NCBI GenBank assembly: GCA_007026445.1
Contig: VDMD01000001.1
Span: 3,472,001 to 3,536,000, forward strand
Direction: 5' to 3'
Origin: Schizophyllum amplum
Lineage: Eukaryota > Basidiomycota > Agaricomycetes > Agaricales > Schizophyllaceae
DNA length: 64,000 nucleotides
Shown here: positions 33,537 to 46,392 of the stretch, in pieces
Layout of the letters: every line of letters starts with the position of its first letter
Position numbering within the stretch: position 1 is the stretch's first letter
Program-made: the position numbers and the translations under genes
The notes under the pieces: generated by a model
Database searches by the model: none
What the model was told of the DNA's origin: nothing
Seen by the model: the letters and a program-made list of their open reading frames with translations, nothing else

Positions 33537-36500
33537 ATGGATTCATCAACGACAACTCCGGAGCGTGCTGGGCTTGGGGCGCCTTCGACACCGCAAACGC
33601 CATCGCGTGCGGCATCCTCCATCGACATTTCGGGGAGCACCGTTCATCTGTCACCTCCAAATGAAGTCGTATACGGCTCCATGCCAGTGGCGAGCTTTAG
33701 CGACCACGCTATCGTCGTCGGTTCCCCAGAGCAGTTCGATGAAGCCAGCCCACTTAGAGGCAGCACCGGGCGCCCTAGTTTCGATCGTAGTGTCTCCACC
33801 CCACAGATCTCCCCTCACCAGCGGAGACGCACCCTCACCGTCGGCAATCGCGGTCCCAACTCGCCTGGTAGTGGAACGTCCCCCAATCACACCGCAGGAG
33901 CCTCTTTGTACACTCCCTCCCGACCCTCCGCGTTCACGACCCCCAGGCGGCGGCAGCAGTGGTCACTATTTGGCCAACGTATGGAGAATGAGGGCCAACT
34001 ACCGTCATCCCTCACAAGCTCGACGCTGAAGCTGAATCGAGGTGCTCGTGCCAGTGCTCTCCCGGAGTCCGCCAGCAGGCAGTTCGACGACGTATACACA
34101 CCCTCACGCGTCCAATCCCCCATCGCGGACGACTTCGACTTCCATTACATCTCGCATAGCGGACCCCCTTCCACCATTGCTCGCCGCCGCAAATCCTACC
34201 ATGACCCCGATGCCGGGGTGTCCTCCGCTTCAGAGGACGAGTACGAAACGGATACCGATACCGACTCGGACGACACGCACACCTCTTCCACACCCACTCC
34301 CCCACCTCCTGAAGGCTTCCTTACCAAACTCAAAAGAAGATGGGAGAAGGTGCCGGAAGTGCCTCTGCTATACCGCAACATCCTCAAATGCGCACTCGCC
34401 TACCTCATTGGATCGCTCTTCACATTCTCACCTATTCTTTCTGGCCTGATATCAGACATACGCGGTGGAGCTGAACGAAGACCTTCACCAAGTGGACATA
34501 TGGTGGCCACTGTGTACGTTTACGATCGCTATATGCGCATATAGCCTGACTGACTGCCTCATAGCGCGGTCTACTACAACCCGGCCAAGACGTTGGGCGG
34601 CATGATGGAAGCAGATGTCTTCTGCCTGTTTGGCCTCGTTTATGCATCCATGATATGCCTCGCCGGGATGGCTACCTTCCGCTGGTTGGAGGACCTCGCG
34701 GCATCAGGGCGTATACTGGATGGTAATGCATGGGTCGGAGACGTTGTCGCCGTATTGTGGATTGGATTCTCTATGGCGACTATCTCTTGGCTCAAGGTTT
34801 ACATGGTACGGATGCTGAAAATTATGATGTGACGGTCACTGACGAATAGACAGGCTAGCCCCAGCTTCAACACAGGTACATTCAAGCCAACCGACTCGTG
34901 AAGCTGCGCTTATGAACCCTCCAGCTTGCAGCATGACATGTATCATCCTCTTCGTCGTGTGGGTTGTGCTTGTCTTGTTCCTTCTTTAAGTGCTCATTAT
35001 TTTCTAGCATCATTAAGGAAGGTGGCTTCGAAACCCTCCTACAGGTCGCCTTCATTATCTTCTGCGGGTCGACTATCTCCAATTTGGTCTGCTTCCTCGT
35101 CTGGCCAGTCACCGCCGCGTCCAACCTCCAGACCAACATGACCAAGACGTTGGATTCCTTCTCTACCCTCCTCACTATGCTCACGCACACGTTCCTGCTG
35201 GAGCCGCTCCCCGGCGAGGGCCGCAGAGGCTGGGTTCGCCCAGACAAGATCCAGCGTGCGGTTGACGCCCACCAGAGCAGCTTTATCAGCCTCAAGAAGG
35301 CGCTCGACGAGCGCCAGAGCGAGCGTACATTCAGCTTCGGGAAGTCGGCGCGGGACCTTAGTCAGGCGTACGAGGACGCCGTCGACAGTCTCAATCGCCT
35401 GGCGCAACATTTGAATGGCCTGAGAGGAGGCACTCGCCTACAATACGACATCACCAAAGCGGGCCTTAATGTCCAGCAACGGCACGACTACGAGAGCGAA
35501 GAGGGTGATGAGGAGACCTATATGCTCAAGGCTGCCGCGTCCGTTTTCGGCGACCTTATCGACGATCTGGGGCCACCCCTCAAGGCGCTGTCTGTAAGGC
35601 GGGTTCGTCTCCCTGCTTTCATCTCGCTTACGCGCATAACAGGCAACGTGCACCGAGTCACTCAAGCGACTACGGGAGTCGTTCATGCAGTCTCACCGGC
35701 GCATCCGCCTGGCGAATCGGAGGCGAGAGTCATTTCATCAGAAGGAATTCGCAGAGCTTGCAGAGGACATCGAGAAGGCGTTAACCCGCTTCGAAAGCAC
35801 ATCCAACCACGCCGTGCTCCGGCTGTACCGCCGCAGCGACATCTCGATGACAGCGCCCCCGACGGCGGAAGATACGGACAACGTGGACAACGTCGTGCTG
35901 ACGGGTGCCGACAATAGTATCAACGAGCATGTCTTCTTGGTCTACTTGTACGTGATTGTACCCTCAGAATTGGCCGAAAGTCTGATCTTCCATCAGCTTC
36001 ATCTTCACGCTGCAAGAATTCGCGCACGAGCTCGTATCTTTTGTTGACGCTATGGAGCGTATCCATGCACTGGAGCAGGAACGGCTTTATCGACCGGCTT
36101 GGTGGAAGCGAGCCCTGAGCTTGAAGGCGTGGTGGTCACGTCTCACTCGATGGCATAGGCGAGATAGCACACGACCTGGCATCAAGCGAAGGCTCTGTAC
36201 GTCCTACTTTTCTCTACGTATGTGTTCACCTTACTGACGTCTCTCTCCCCGCGTTAGCGACCTACCTCACGGAGAACAAGCGCACTCATCGGCATCCTAC
36301 CTTCCCCAAGGTTCGCCCCCACGCACCGGACACGGTCCTCACGCCATCAGCGCGGAGCCTGCCGTTCTGGGGCCGCTTGAAGCACCGACTATGGGCGATT
36401 GGCACGCGTCTGAGGCAGCGAGATACGAAGTATGCGTTCAAAGTGGGCATGGGGGCAGGGATTTTGGCGGCCCCCGCTTTCTTCGATGCGACTCGGCCGA

Positions 36501-38029
36501 TGTTCTTGGGCTTCTATGGGGACTGGGCGTTGATATCAGTGCGTGTGCGACGTGCTGTACAGGCGCCCTGGCTGACTTGTGGGGCTAGTACTTCGTGGTC
36601 ATGTCGCCGACGATTGGCGGGACGAATTATTTGGGCTTTCAGCGGATTGCTGGGACCATGTGAGTGGCCTCGTCGTTGCCATCAGTCGGTACTAATCGCA
36701 TATAAGCTTCGGCGCTGCTGTGGCTATGGGTGTATACACTCTATTCGAAGGACGTCCGGCCTTGCTGGCCTTCTTTGGCTTCCTGTTCTCTCTCCCATGC
36801 TTCTGGTTTACCGTCGCGAAACCCAAATATGTGCAGGCCTCTCGTTTTGTTTTGCTGACTTACAACCTGACCTGCCTGTACTGGTGCGTTGTACCTTCTT
36901 ACCCGGCAAGCATTTCTGATGTCTTTGTAGCTATAACAATCGCGCACGACACCCGTCTGTGGTTGACGTGGGCATGCATCGTGCAATGGCTGTCACCGGG
37001 GGTGTGCTCTGGGCAGGAGTGGTATCCCGTTTATGGTGGCCGGCTGAAGCGCGACGAGAACTTGGGCGTGCACTGGGAGAGTGCGTACAAATGTCACGGG
37101 TCAATGTTCGACTGACTCATGACGCTGCAGGTTCTGCTTGAATTTAGGGTGGTTGTACACACGGCTTGTCGCATCCAATTCGTTCTCGCCGCAGCATCAT
37201 CCGGAGGAGGAGGATGGACTTGCAGATGAGACTACATCTCTGCTTAAACAAAGTCGTCGCCTCAACTCATCTGTGCAAGAGTTTATGGCCATGTAAGCAC
37301 CATCCCGCCTGTCTTTCCGCATCTTCTCATTACCTTCATTTTCAGGGAACTGCATCTGCAGATCAAGCTCATCGAACTGCAGGGCCTCCTCGCGCAGACA
37401 CAGCATGAGCCTCGATTGAAGGGCCCTTTCCCTGTCGTCATGTACCGAGAGATCTTGACTAGCCTACAAGTCATCCTCGACCGCTTGCACAGCATGCGCT
37501 GCGTGACGACGCGAGAGGAATGGTATACGGTACGTACCATGCGTCGTATCCGCTAGAAGCGATGTGAGGCTAACGACGCCCGCCCATGCAGACTGTCCGC
37601 CAGGACTTCATCATTCCTGTCAACAAGGAACGGCGTGAGATGGTCGGGAACATCATACTTGGCTTCTCCATCCTGTCCGCCGCCTTCCGCCTCAAGGCGC
37701 CCCTACCGCCGTTCTTACCACCCGCGGAGAAGGCGAGGCAGCGTCTTGTAAGTGCCGCCCTGTACGCACGCGTGTGTTTACTCACACTCATCTGCTACTA
37801 GGTCGATGCCATCCGTAAACTCGACGTCGTCAAGAACCGAGACGTCAAGGGCTCGCGGCAGCTGCTTTTCTTTGCGTATGCGCTCACGATGAAGGGCGTG
37901 ACGGAGGAGCTGGACACACTGGGGCATACGCTACAGAAGGCCTTTGGAGTCATTGGACAATCACCGGAAGAGTTTGAGGCACTGTTCATTGCGCCGGAGG
38001 AAGGGAGGGCCGGGCAGGAGTTGCTGTGA
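33537..38029 (+). CDS. Large membrane protein of the brefeldin-A-sensitivity / aromatic acid exporter family
   Basis: FUSC/ArAE-type membrane protein of more than 1,000 residues, with the double-domain layout of fungal ArAE_2_N and DUF2421 proteins. The cytosolic N terminus of about 280 residues is Ser/Thr/Pro-rich with an acidic DTDTDSDD tract. The first membrane block has LKCALAYLIGSLFTFSPIL, DVFCLFGLVYASMICLAG, VVAVLWIGFSMATISW and STISNLVCFLVWPVTA. A long soluble helical region follows (DSFSTLLTMLTHTFL, EDAVDSLNRLAQHLNGL). The second block repeats the pattern: FKVGMGAGILAAPAFF, DWALISYFVVMSPTIGGTNY and FGAAVAMGVYTLFEG. The C-terminal soluble part ends RAGQELL. A start 16 codons upstream at a non-ATG was ignored. 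Members have been linked to export of aromatic acids and drug sensitivity; the substrate here is unknown. Confidence 0.83.
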
Positions 38030-38241
38030 TTATGATGGCCGAAATCTCGATACCGACAAGGCATGTGGAATAACTTATGCTTGCATTATGTTCGATACCC
38101 AGGAAGTATCATCTTACTTATAGACCTGACTTCATCAAGAACTGGATAGGCAGGATGGAGAGGTTTTCGTGACGTGACCCTTTCATCGTACATGCCATTT
38201 GGGTATGGGATGGCCACTGGATGAATTGATCTGCGTTATTC

Positions 38242-39170
38242 CTATTGTACGAGGGCGGCTGCCGCGTAGCGGGCTGCTACAGTAGCGTTAGAGACGAGCG
38301 TAGCAGAGCTCGCCGCGTTGAACTCGGGCGCTGACGCAGTCATGAGGAGACCAACTGAAGAGTGTTGTCAGCGGAAGATATCTGGGCAAAGCATAGACAC
38401 TCACCGATGAGACCAAAGAGACCCAGGATACTGCCGAAGACCTCAACAACGAGGATCTTGACGAAGAGGTTGGGGTCGGCGGCGTCAGCAAGCGCTGCCG
38501 TAGAGCCTGTAACGCCGACGCAAACACCACACAGAAGGTTGCACGCGCCGACGGTGAGTCCTCCCCAGAACAGGGCGAATCCTGGTGAATGATTAGTGGG
38601 AATATTGGCGGCTGGGTGCAAGTATATGCACCTGTGAAATAGTTCTCGCGCGTGTAGAGGACGTCGTCGGAGACGCTGGACAGCTTTGCAGAGTAGACGA
38701 TGCCAATGATGACACCGTAGATGGCGACGACTTCGCAGAAGATGATGCTGTGAGCAAGAGGGGTCAGCATATGAATCGTGCATTGCAAGAGGCAACGCAC
38801 CTAATCAGGTTCTTGGTGCTGATCCTCGGTGCCCGTACGCCTCCTCCGAGGATGGAAGCGCCCGTCACGAATATACCCCTGCAGCATTCCCCTCAGGTGA
38901 GTTCATGCGCGCATATAGATACAAGCCACGCACCATCCAGCACCTAGGACGCTGAGCCCAATGCAAAGACCGATACCTGTCGACGCCCAAGCATACGGCG
39001 ACGACTCCTCGAGGAAACGGCCGACGTTGAAGGCTTCTCCGGAATCTGGGGTACAACGCGTTCAGCGTTCGTGAAGACGTGTTATAGCACGGAAATTACC
39101 AGTAAACAATAGATAAAGGGCAATTATGGTAACGAGAAAGCTGGGCAGGCCATAAGTGAAGTAGCCCATC
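38242..39170 (-). CDS. VMA16: V-type ATPase proteolipid subunit c''
   Basis: Proton-translocating ring subunit in the Vo sector of vacuolar ATPase. The start [20 protein letters not shown] gives the extra N-terminal span that distinguishes c'' from c and c'. [20 protein letters not shown] and [19 protein letters not shown] follow, with the Glu in FCEVVAIYG being the essential proton carrier. The second hairpin has [20 protein letters not shown] and [19 protein letters not shown]. It ends MTASAQFN, then SNATVAARY and ALVQ. About six short introns were spliced. Length, about 205-210 residues, matches the family. It converges tail to tail on the ArAE-like gene, 212 bp away. Intact. Confidence 0.94.
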
Positions 39171-40247
39171 GCGGTCTGGCAGGAGGAGGAGGTGACGCTT
39201 GGCCAGGCCTTTGCCGCCTGCGGTAAGCACGCGGCCACGTGTTCCGCGTGGCAGCCATGCCCGTCACGAATCCTGTGACTGCTGCAGCGAACGACACGTG
39301 CCCTCCTGCACCTTGCGGAATACCACTGCCAGCACCGACCAGGTGCCCGTTCACGAAGTTCTCATTCACAGCTCGCCGGCTATTCATCGGTTAACAACGT
39401 ATAGATCTGTCTATGTGGCCCGAAGTTTGCTCACGAGGCTCAAGGAAGTCCCCATGACCCTTTCCAATTGTCCCTGCCAATTTGCAGAACACACTGTCCT
39501 TTGAAGAGGGACGTCTTCACCGTCTATGGGCAATTATGGCCTCTGTGATGGCCGGTTTTTAACGCGCTCAACGGCTCCGAACTCGCTCGGCAAGCTCTGG
39601 GGCAACGTCAAAGTCGCCTCCCAATCCCATCCTAAATCTGGTCGATGCTCGCAAGCCTTCATCTTCGTCGACTTCTCGGAGGCAACCTTTTCTCCAGGTA
39701 TTTATCCGCCATCAAGCGTGCGGGGCAACTCGATCAAGTGGCCGACGTCTGGTGGGTCCGGTTCTGGACACCATGCTCAACTTACGCCGTTTTCCACGTC
39801 TGCTGCGGCCAAGGCATCTCTGGAGCGCTGCTTTTCCCGAGGCAGAACCGCCCGAGAGCGTCAAGCTCCTCGAGCTCCAGCGACTCCCCGTACTTTGACC
39901 TTCCACTTGACGGACGAGGGCTCCGCAACTCAATTGTAGGCAGTGTTCTTGACGGGATTGTCGCTCTCGTCATGGTTCCTCTCTTATGCATTTGGCTTCC
40001 GTTCAGCTGACTTTCCAGGACCTGCCGGTGCTACTCCGGCCGCATCCCTGCTCCGCTCTCGCCCACTCGGCTCTATGTCCGTCCATGCAGTATACTCCTC
40101 CCGTGCTCTTACTTCGACTGGACCCGTCCAAGAACACGCATCTCCCAAGGATTACCCGTACGTTCTCATATAAAAGCCTACAAACTTCCTCCCCTGATCC
40201 TCATCCTCCCAACAGTCCTCTACACCGGTCTACCTACGGATTTCGGC
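39171..40247. other. Divergent promoter region of VMA16 and GH7 gene
   Basis: Frames of 100-137 codons occur on the plus strand at 39.2-40.0 kb, but they have no domain and lie where a long regulated promoter is expected. One GCGGGG (39720-39725) fits the carbon-repressor consensus SYGGRG, which by itself is weak. Confidence 0.35.
40169..40176 (+). promoter_or_regulatory. TATA box of the cellobiohydrolase gene
   Basis: TATAAAAG lies 72 bp before the start codon, a good core-promoter match for a strongly expressed secreted enzyme. Confidence 0.6.
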
Positions 40248-41832
40248 ATGTTCCCCACCGCTGCTCTCTTCTCTCTCGCCCTCGCTGCTGTGGCTTCTGC
40301 CCAGCAGGTCGGCAACCTGACGGCGGAGTCGCACCCGTCTCTCACCTGGCAGCAGTGCACCTCCAGCGGCTGCACCGACGTCGACGCGTCGATCACCATC
40401 GACGCGAACTGGCGCTGGCTGCACACCGTTGAGGGCTATGCCAACTGCTACACCGGCAACGAGTTCGACGACAGCGTCTGCACCGACGGCGTGACCTGCG
40501 CGTCGAGCTGCGCGCTCGATGGCGCGGACTACTCTGGTAAGAAGCGACGCGCGATCAGCTGCTCAATCATGAGAATTGACCGTGTGCACAGGCACCTACG
40601 GCATCACGACCAGCGGCGACGCGCTCAGCCTTAAGTTCGTCACCTCGGGCCAAAACAAAAACATTGGCTCGCGCACATACCTGATGAACGGCGACGACAC
40701 CTACCAGATGTTCCAGCTCAAGAACAAGGAGTTCACATTCACGGTTGACATGTCGACGCTTCCCTGCGGGCTTAACGGTGCGCGACGCCTGCTTCGCGCC
40801 TTCTCTCGATCTAGACGCTGATGTTCATCTTCCATAGGCGCGCTCTACTTCGTCGAGATGGCCGAGGACGGTGGCCTGAGCGCGTACGAGGGCAACGAGG
40901 CCGGCGCCAAGTACGGTACGGGTTACTGTGACTCGCAGTGCCCGCACGACATCAAGTTCATCAACGGCGAGGCGAACTCGGATGGCTGGACCCCCTCGGA
41001 AGGCGACCCCAACGCCGGCACGGGTACCTACGGCTCCTGCTGCAGCGAGATGGACATCTGGGAGGCCAACTCCCAGGCGTCCGCCTACACCCCGCACGTC
41101 TGCACCGTCGATGGCCAGGTTCGTTTCTTCTCGGTGCACACCCGACCACAGCCACACCGCTCACATGACCACAGACGCGCTGCGAGGGCACGGACTGCGG
41201 CGACGGCGACGACCGCTACTCGGGCGTCTGCGACAAGGACGGATGCGACTTCAACAGCTACCGCATGGGCGACACCACCTTCCTCGGCGAGGGCCTCACG
41301 ATCGACACCACGCAGCCCATCACGGTCGTCACCCAGTTCATCACCGCGGACAACACGACCACGGGCGCGCTCTCTGAGATCCGCCGCCTCTACGTGCAGG
41401 GCGGGGAGGTGATCGCGAACTCGGCGACCAACATCCCGGGCATGGACGCGTACGACTCGATCACGGACGAGTTCTGCGAGAGCCAGAAGGAGGCGTTCGG
41501 CGACCAGAACTACTTCGGCACGCTCGGCGGTGTTGCGGGCATGGGCGAGTCGCTCGACCGCGGCCACGTCCTCGTCATGTCCATCTGGGACGACCACGCC
41601 GTCAACATGCTCTGGCTCGACTCTGACTACCCGCTCGACAAGGACGCCAGCGAGCCCGGTGTCTCCCGCGGCCCGTGCGGCACCGACACTGGTGTCCCCA
41701 CCGACGTGAGCAGCGCGGATTATCCTGTGCCCTTCGTTGCTAACTCCCACTTTCCAGGTCGAGTCCGAGAGCCCGGATGCCACCGTCATCTACTCTTCCA
41801 TCAAGTTCGGTGACATCGGCTCCACCTACTAA
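40248..41832 (+). CDS. GH7 cellobiohydrolase (reducing-end exocellulase), no CBM1
   Basis: Secreted glycoside hydrolase family 7 enzyme that releases cellobiose from cellulose chain ends. The signal peptide [18 protein letters not shown] is followed by [19 protein letters not shown], the mature GH7 start. The catalytic motif EMDIWEAN is intact, with the nucleophile Glu, Asp and acid/base Glu in place. Many cysteines fit the ten-disulfide fold ([39 protein letters not shown]). Product-site residues appear in [11 protein letters not shown]. The protein ends [14 protein letters not shown] with no linker or cellulose-binding module. Five exons give about 450 residues. Wood-decay fungi often carry several single-domain GH7 genes. 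Expression is probably cellulose-induced and glucose-repressed, by analogy. Confidence 0.96.
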
Positions 41833-42682
41833 GCGCATTTCCTTGCGCTCGTCGGGTCGCCTGGAGTTGACTTGACGGCTGTATTGTGTTGACGACTGTA
41901 TCAATATGTATCCTCTCATTATTCTTTCATCATCGGTCCCTCCTTTGTACACGTGGAATAGCTGCACCCCGGAACCAAAAACTCTCCCTCGCTTGTATAG
42001 ATTGACATATCTCAGAAGTAGAGTACAGAGTACATACCTAAATGGCACGCACTGCAGAACTCATCATGACCGAGGATACGTTGAAGGGCCCTTCAGAGCG
42101 ATGGGCGCTTGAACCTTCGGTGCCTTCAGAAATCTGTCTCAATGGTATCTCTCCATGTACAGTGCCGCTAAAAGGTCCTATCTCAAGTTGAAGCTCAACT
42201 TGTGGGTCCAACTCGGAAAACGCCGGTTTCCAGATACATCTTCACGTAAAATGATTGACGGAGGCTAATTACTCTGTCGCGCAACTGTCGCGCTGCGCGA
42301 CGTCGACGATCGCAAGGGACTGTATCCCTCTTTGTCCTAAACCGGCACTCGCTTTTGAGCTCAGAGTTAGAGCGAGCTCGAAGTCGTCGCTGGCAGTGCC
42401 GAACCATTAACATCGGGCGTCGCATACCACTCTGAACGCTGCACCTGTGTCCTGCTTGCGTCTCCTGCCTTACCTGAGCACACAGCGCCGACAACGCGTA
42501 CATTCAAAGGGTGTAGCGTATCAGAACTGGAGAGGACTCTGGACATCATTATCAGTGAGTCCTCGCATCTACTGCAGCGCGGAATCATGCGGATCGGACA
42601 AGCAATAACCGCGGCTTTCATTGTACTCTCCCAGGCTCCGAGTACAGCTGGCGGCCGCTCCATACGCACCTTGATCTGAGCG
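41833..42682. other. Spacer after GH7 gene
   Basis: This is mostly the GH7 3' flank and the promoter of the TPR gene. Nothing further was recognised. Confidence 0.4.
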
Positions 42683-44633
42683 ATGCCAGCGAAGTACGCG
42701 CACGTCAAGAAACGCGCCGCGAGCGCGCTCCCGCGCAAGTCCGCGAAGGATGAGGCGCGCAAGAAGGCGAAGGCGCTCGCCCCCAGCCCGCAGCGGAATC
42801 CCTCCCCCCTCTCCCCGACAGCACAGCTAGAGCGTGCGATCGCGCGAATGCTCCTCCTCCGATATGAGCAGGACATTGCGCGCTTGTTCTCGACACGCCT
42901 CTTTAGCATCTCCCTCATACACCTCCCCACCTTCATCATGCGCTGCATCGCCCTTGGCGGGCCCGGCTGGGTGGCGCATAATGCCGACTCGGAGGATGTG
43001 AAGGATTTCTTGCGCGCTGTCATCGGGATGGACATGCGTGAGGCAGGGGAGCGCGTAGCGACGAAGAGCGTACTCTGGTCGTACACCGCTCTGCGGCACT
43101 TCGTGCGTTGCAATCCTCTCTCCCTTATTCACAGCGCTAATACAACGGATGTAGGCCCTCTCAAATAACGTCCCTATCTGCCAGAAGCGCGGCCTCCACT
43201 CCCAGCACCTCCTTCCCCACTACGACTCTCTGAAGATGCACCTCGATTCGCTCGAGGTCGCCCCTGCCCCCACCTTCGAGAAACCCGCCCATCTGGGCTC
43301 GCTGATCGACGGCGAGCGCGCGCTGGAAGAGGCGTGTGAAATCAAGTTCGGCTGGCGGGATGAGTACCGGCCGTCCGCTGCGCCCGACTGGGACCGCGAA
43401 TGGCGGACCAAAGTGCGCACGGGATATAATCGCCTAGCGCAGGTGCTCTGGCGGGTCGCCCGCGAGTTCGACGTGCGCGGCTACGGGTCCGTCCTGCGCG
43501 AGAAGCTCATCGACAAGTGGTGCGACTGCGGCTGCTCGACGGATCACCTCGGCGAGGTGTGCGAGAAGACGGTGCGGGACGATGAGCGGATCAACGGGCG
43601 CGCGCGCAACGGGAAGCAGCGAGAGTGGGACGGCCGTGGTAGCGGCGTGCTGGGATGGGAGACGGAGGACGAGGAGGATGTCTGGGAGGTCGAGCTCGAC
43701 TTTGGGCCGAATACTCCACCGCCCCCAGAGGGACCGGACGATCCTAATATGACAGTCAGCGAGATGTTGGAGGTCCGCTATTACACCGCAGAACGGGAGA
43801 AAGAACAGGTCAGATCGAGCTTTTGCATGGTACCGACTATCAGAATGAACTGCGCTTGCAGGGCAACATCGCATTCCGTAGGGGCGACTACAAGCAAGCC
43901 GTCAAGCACTACGAGTTGGCACACAACGTCGAGTCTGAGCTGCCTCACTACCAGCTCAACCTCGCAGCTGCGCATCTCAAGCTGAGCAAGTACGTCTAGC
44001 GTACGCGCTTCGCTCTGCCTACTAAATTCGCTGCACCAGCTGGATAGAAGCCGAGAAGGCTTGCACCGTATCCCTGGGACAGCATCGCAGTGGCAAAGGC
44101 TACTTCCGCCGTGCCAAAGCGCGCCGAATGCTGGGCCACACCGATGATGCCGTTCGAGGTGCGCACATCTCATGCCTTGCAATCGCACTCCCAAAAACCG
44201 AACCTTACCCCCAGACCTCCGCGCCGCTCTCAAGCTGCAGCCTCACAATACAGAGGCGCTCACGGAGCTGTGTGCGCTGATCCCCGACCGCGCGCCCGCG
44301 TCCACGCCCTCGTCGTCCTCCGTCCCGGAGAACGCCGCGCTACGCGAGCGCCTCAGCCTCCCCCGCCCCAAACGCGCTAAACCGCCGCCTTTCCCACGTA
44401 CGCAGGCCGACGAGCGCGTGCTCAAGTTCAACTTCCTACCCGCCAGCAGCAATGAAGACGGGCTGGGGGTGCTGCGTCGCGAGCTCGGGCTGCTCGAGCG
44501 GCGGGGGCGGGATAGTAAGACGGGTGGGAAGAAGATCAACCGCGATGTTGAGGTGGTGCGCGAGCATGGGGACAAGGTGACCCTCTATCCGAGCTGGGAG
44601 CGGTTCTCCGTGAAGCGAGTGGATTGCTGTTGA
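42683..44633 (+). CDS. TPR-repeat protein, co-chaperone-like
   Basis: The N-terminal half is unfamiliar: a basic, Ala/Lys-rich start (MPAKYAHVKKRAASALPRKS), then a helical region with two conserved-looking Cys patches and a WCDCGCS motif near residue 290. The C-terminal half has three TPR units: GNIAFRRGDYKQAVKHYELA, LPHYQLNLAAAHLKLSNW and KGYFRRAKARRMLGHTDDAV. Positions NxxY, N and K/R would form a carboxylate clamp like those that bind Hsp70/Hsp90 tails. The tail is disordered and ends FSVKRVDCC. Four or five exons were traced. It resembles TPR proteins such as RPAP3 or SPAG1 only in the repeats; precise function is unknown. Confidence 0.72.
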
Positions 44634-44840
44634 AGGTTACTGTACTGATACATAAGCCGTTGCCTCCAACTAGTAACTTATATACTTCTGACCCGAACTT
44701 CCATTATCTATAGTTATGTATATTGACCTTCTGTCAGTGAGCACATAGTCATGAACCTAGACTCATCCCCGTCAACGTCGGCGAGCCTGCTTCAATCCGG
44801 ATTCCGAGGGCGCGCGCCGCAGCGGAATGTCGGGCCGATT

Positions 44841-45106
44841 ACAGACGTTTCGGAAATGCTTGCTTTGATCGCATTGTTGCTCAATTCGGCCGTGAGAAAA
44901 ATCGCGTAAATCAGAAAAATCAGGTAAATCAGAAAACGTCCTGCAGCAAGGTCGGCTGCGTCGTGGTGTATAGGATAGACTCAGTTGAGTTCAGCAAGAC
45001 CATACCATGTCCTGAGAGAAAGAACGGAGCGAAAGACTGCTCCCTACGTCGAGCAACGCGAGGTGCCGCTCGGACACGTCATCCGGAGCGCGCCTCGACG
45101 CGGGCG
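44841..45106 (+). repeat. Left arm of long inverted repeat
   Basis: It is identical to the reverse complement of the right arm. It has a short internal direct repeat (AAATCAGAAAA-like units) near 44.91-44.94 kb. Confidence 0.92.
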
Positions 45107-45677
45107 TCCTGAAGCGCGGCCACAGCGCCGTGGTAGGTCACATATACCCCTTGTAGACTATATGTAGCCAGGATATACATACACTGAGCATGCAGACAGT
45201 GCAAAGCCATCCATGCACTGTATGTAAACAGGAGCACTGACTTAGGTGCAACGCCACTGCGCTGCGGCGGGCGCGCTTGCACCTAGTTTCTCTCCCTCCA
45301 CCGGTCCAGCAGCGATCTATGAGCCTTTTGGCATGCACAGAATGCGAGGAGGTGCAGGAAGACTTCTCTTCAAAGGGAAGAGGCTGAGTGCGACGACGTA
45401 TCAAACCAAAGGCCAGGCAGAGGGCCGCGCTACCACGCCATCATGCTGAGTATGAGGCCTAGCTTGCGGCCTCAGCAGCTTCTGCTACTTTCTCTGTGCA
45501 GACAGATCTCACAGCGCGCGGACGGCGTGCTCCGCCATCGTCCTCGGGGAGCATCACTGAGCCGTCGATGTCGTTTAGCACGCTCAACTCGAGCATACGT
45601 AGTCCTTTGTTCCACATTCATATGTCCTACTCAAATCGATCACCGAGCTCAAGGCAGCACGAGCCGCTGGAGGATGC

Positions 45678-45943
45678 CGCCCGCGTCGAGGCGCGCTCCG
45701 GATGACGTGTCCGAGCGGCACCTCGCGTTGCTCGACGTAGGGAGCAGTCTTTCGCTCCGTTCTTTCTCTCAGGACATGGTATGGTCTTGCTGAACTCAAC
45801 TGAGTCTATCCTATACACCACGACGCAGCCGACCTTGCTGCAGGACGTTTTCTGATTTACCTGATTTTTCTGATTTACGCGATTTTTCTCACGGCCGAAT
45901 TGAGCAACAATGCGATCAAAGCAAGCATTTCCGAAACGTCTGT
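45678..45943 (-). repeat. Right arm of long inverted repeat
   Basis: It mirrors the left arm base for base over its whole length. Confidence 0.92.
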
Positions 45944-46392
45944 ATTTGTTTATTGATGCTGAGGTCTATTTGCCTCTGACGGCAATAGCGAAGCAGTTGG
46001 TCGAGTGGCGCTACTTACATCAAGCTACCATCATCCAGATTCAGCTTGAAGCTTGAAGAAAGACTGAAGTACTGACGTATCGCAGATCTGACGCGCAATT
46101 CCACCATGCATCCTGCTTTGTCGATACCTGAAATCCTCTTGTCGGTATGCAACGCGCTGGTCACACAAAGGGACGACGCAGGCGCAGACGGTCCTTACGA
46201 CGTGCAAATACGCGAACTAGCCGCATGCGCGCGAACGTGTCGAGCTTTCTACATGCCTGCTATCATGGCGCTCTGGAAGCACTACGACCTGGCGATCGAG
46301 ACCGTCCTACTGCACTGCATGCCAGAAGATGCATGGGACAGGAGACCGAACACCGGATTTCAATGTATGGCTTCTGAAAAGATACTGGTGAG

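Larger units (their letters stand above)
44840..45944. mobile_element. Long-inverted-repeat (foldback) non-autonomous DNA element
   Basis: Two arms of 266 bp are perfect reverse complements of each other, separated by a 571-bp centre. The tips read TACAGACG and CGTCTGTA, so TA stands at both ends, as for a TA target-site duplication of the Tc1/mariner kind. The centre holds no transposase; it contains a 9-bp hairpin (45243-45251 with 45277-45285). Small frames in the arms are mirror copies and not genes. Arm identity of 100 percent suggests recent insertion or ongoing conversion. The element ends about 160 bp upstream of the F-box start codon. Confidence 0.9.

Noticed and set aside
39526..40010. 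Plus-strand frames between VMA16 and GH7
   Set aside because: Overlapping frames with Ser/Arg-rich composition, no domain, in what is probably the cellulase promoter.
41085..41789. 234-codon frame on the minus strand of the cellobiohydrolase
   Set aside because: Shadow of a GC-rich coding sequence with strong third-position bias; the plus strand is a complete GH7 enzyme.
44985..45799. Two identical 60-70-codon frames (44985-45167 and 45584-45799)
   Set aside because: They lie in the mirror-image arms of the foldback element and have no domain; they are by-products of the repeat.
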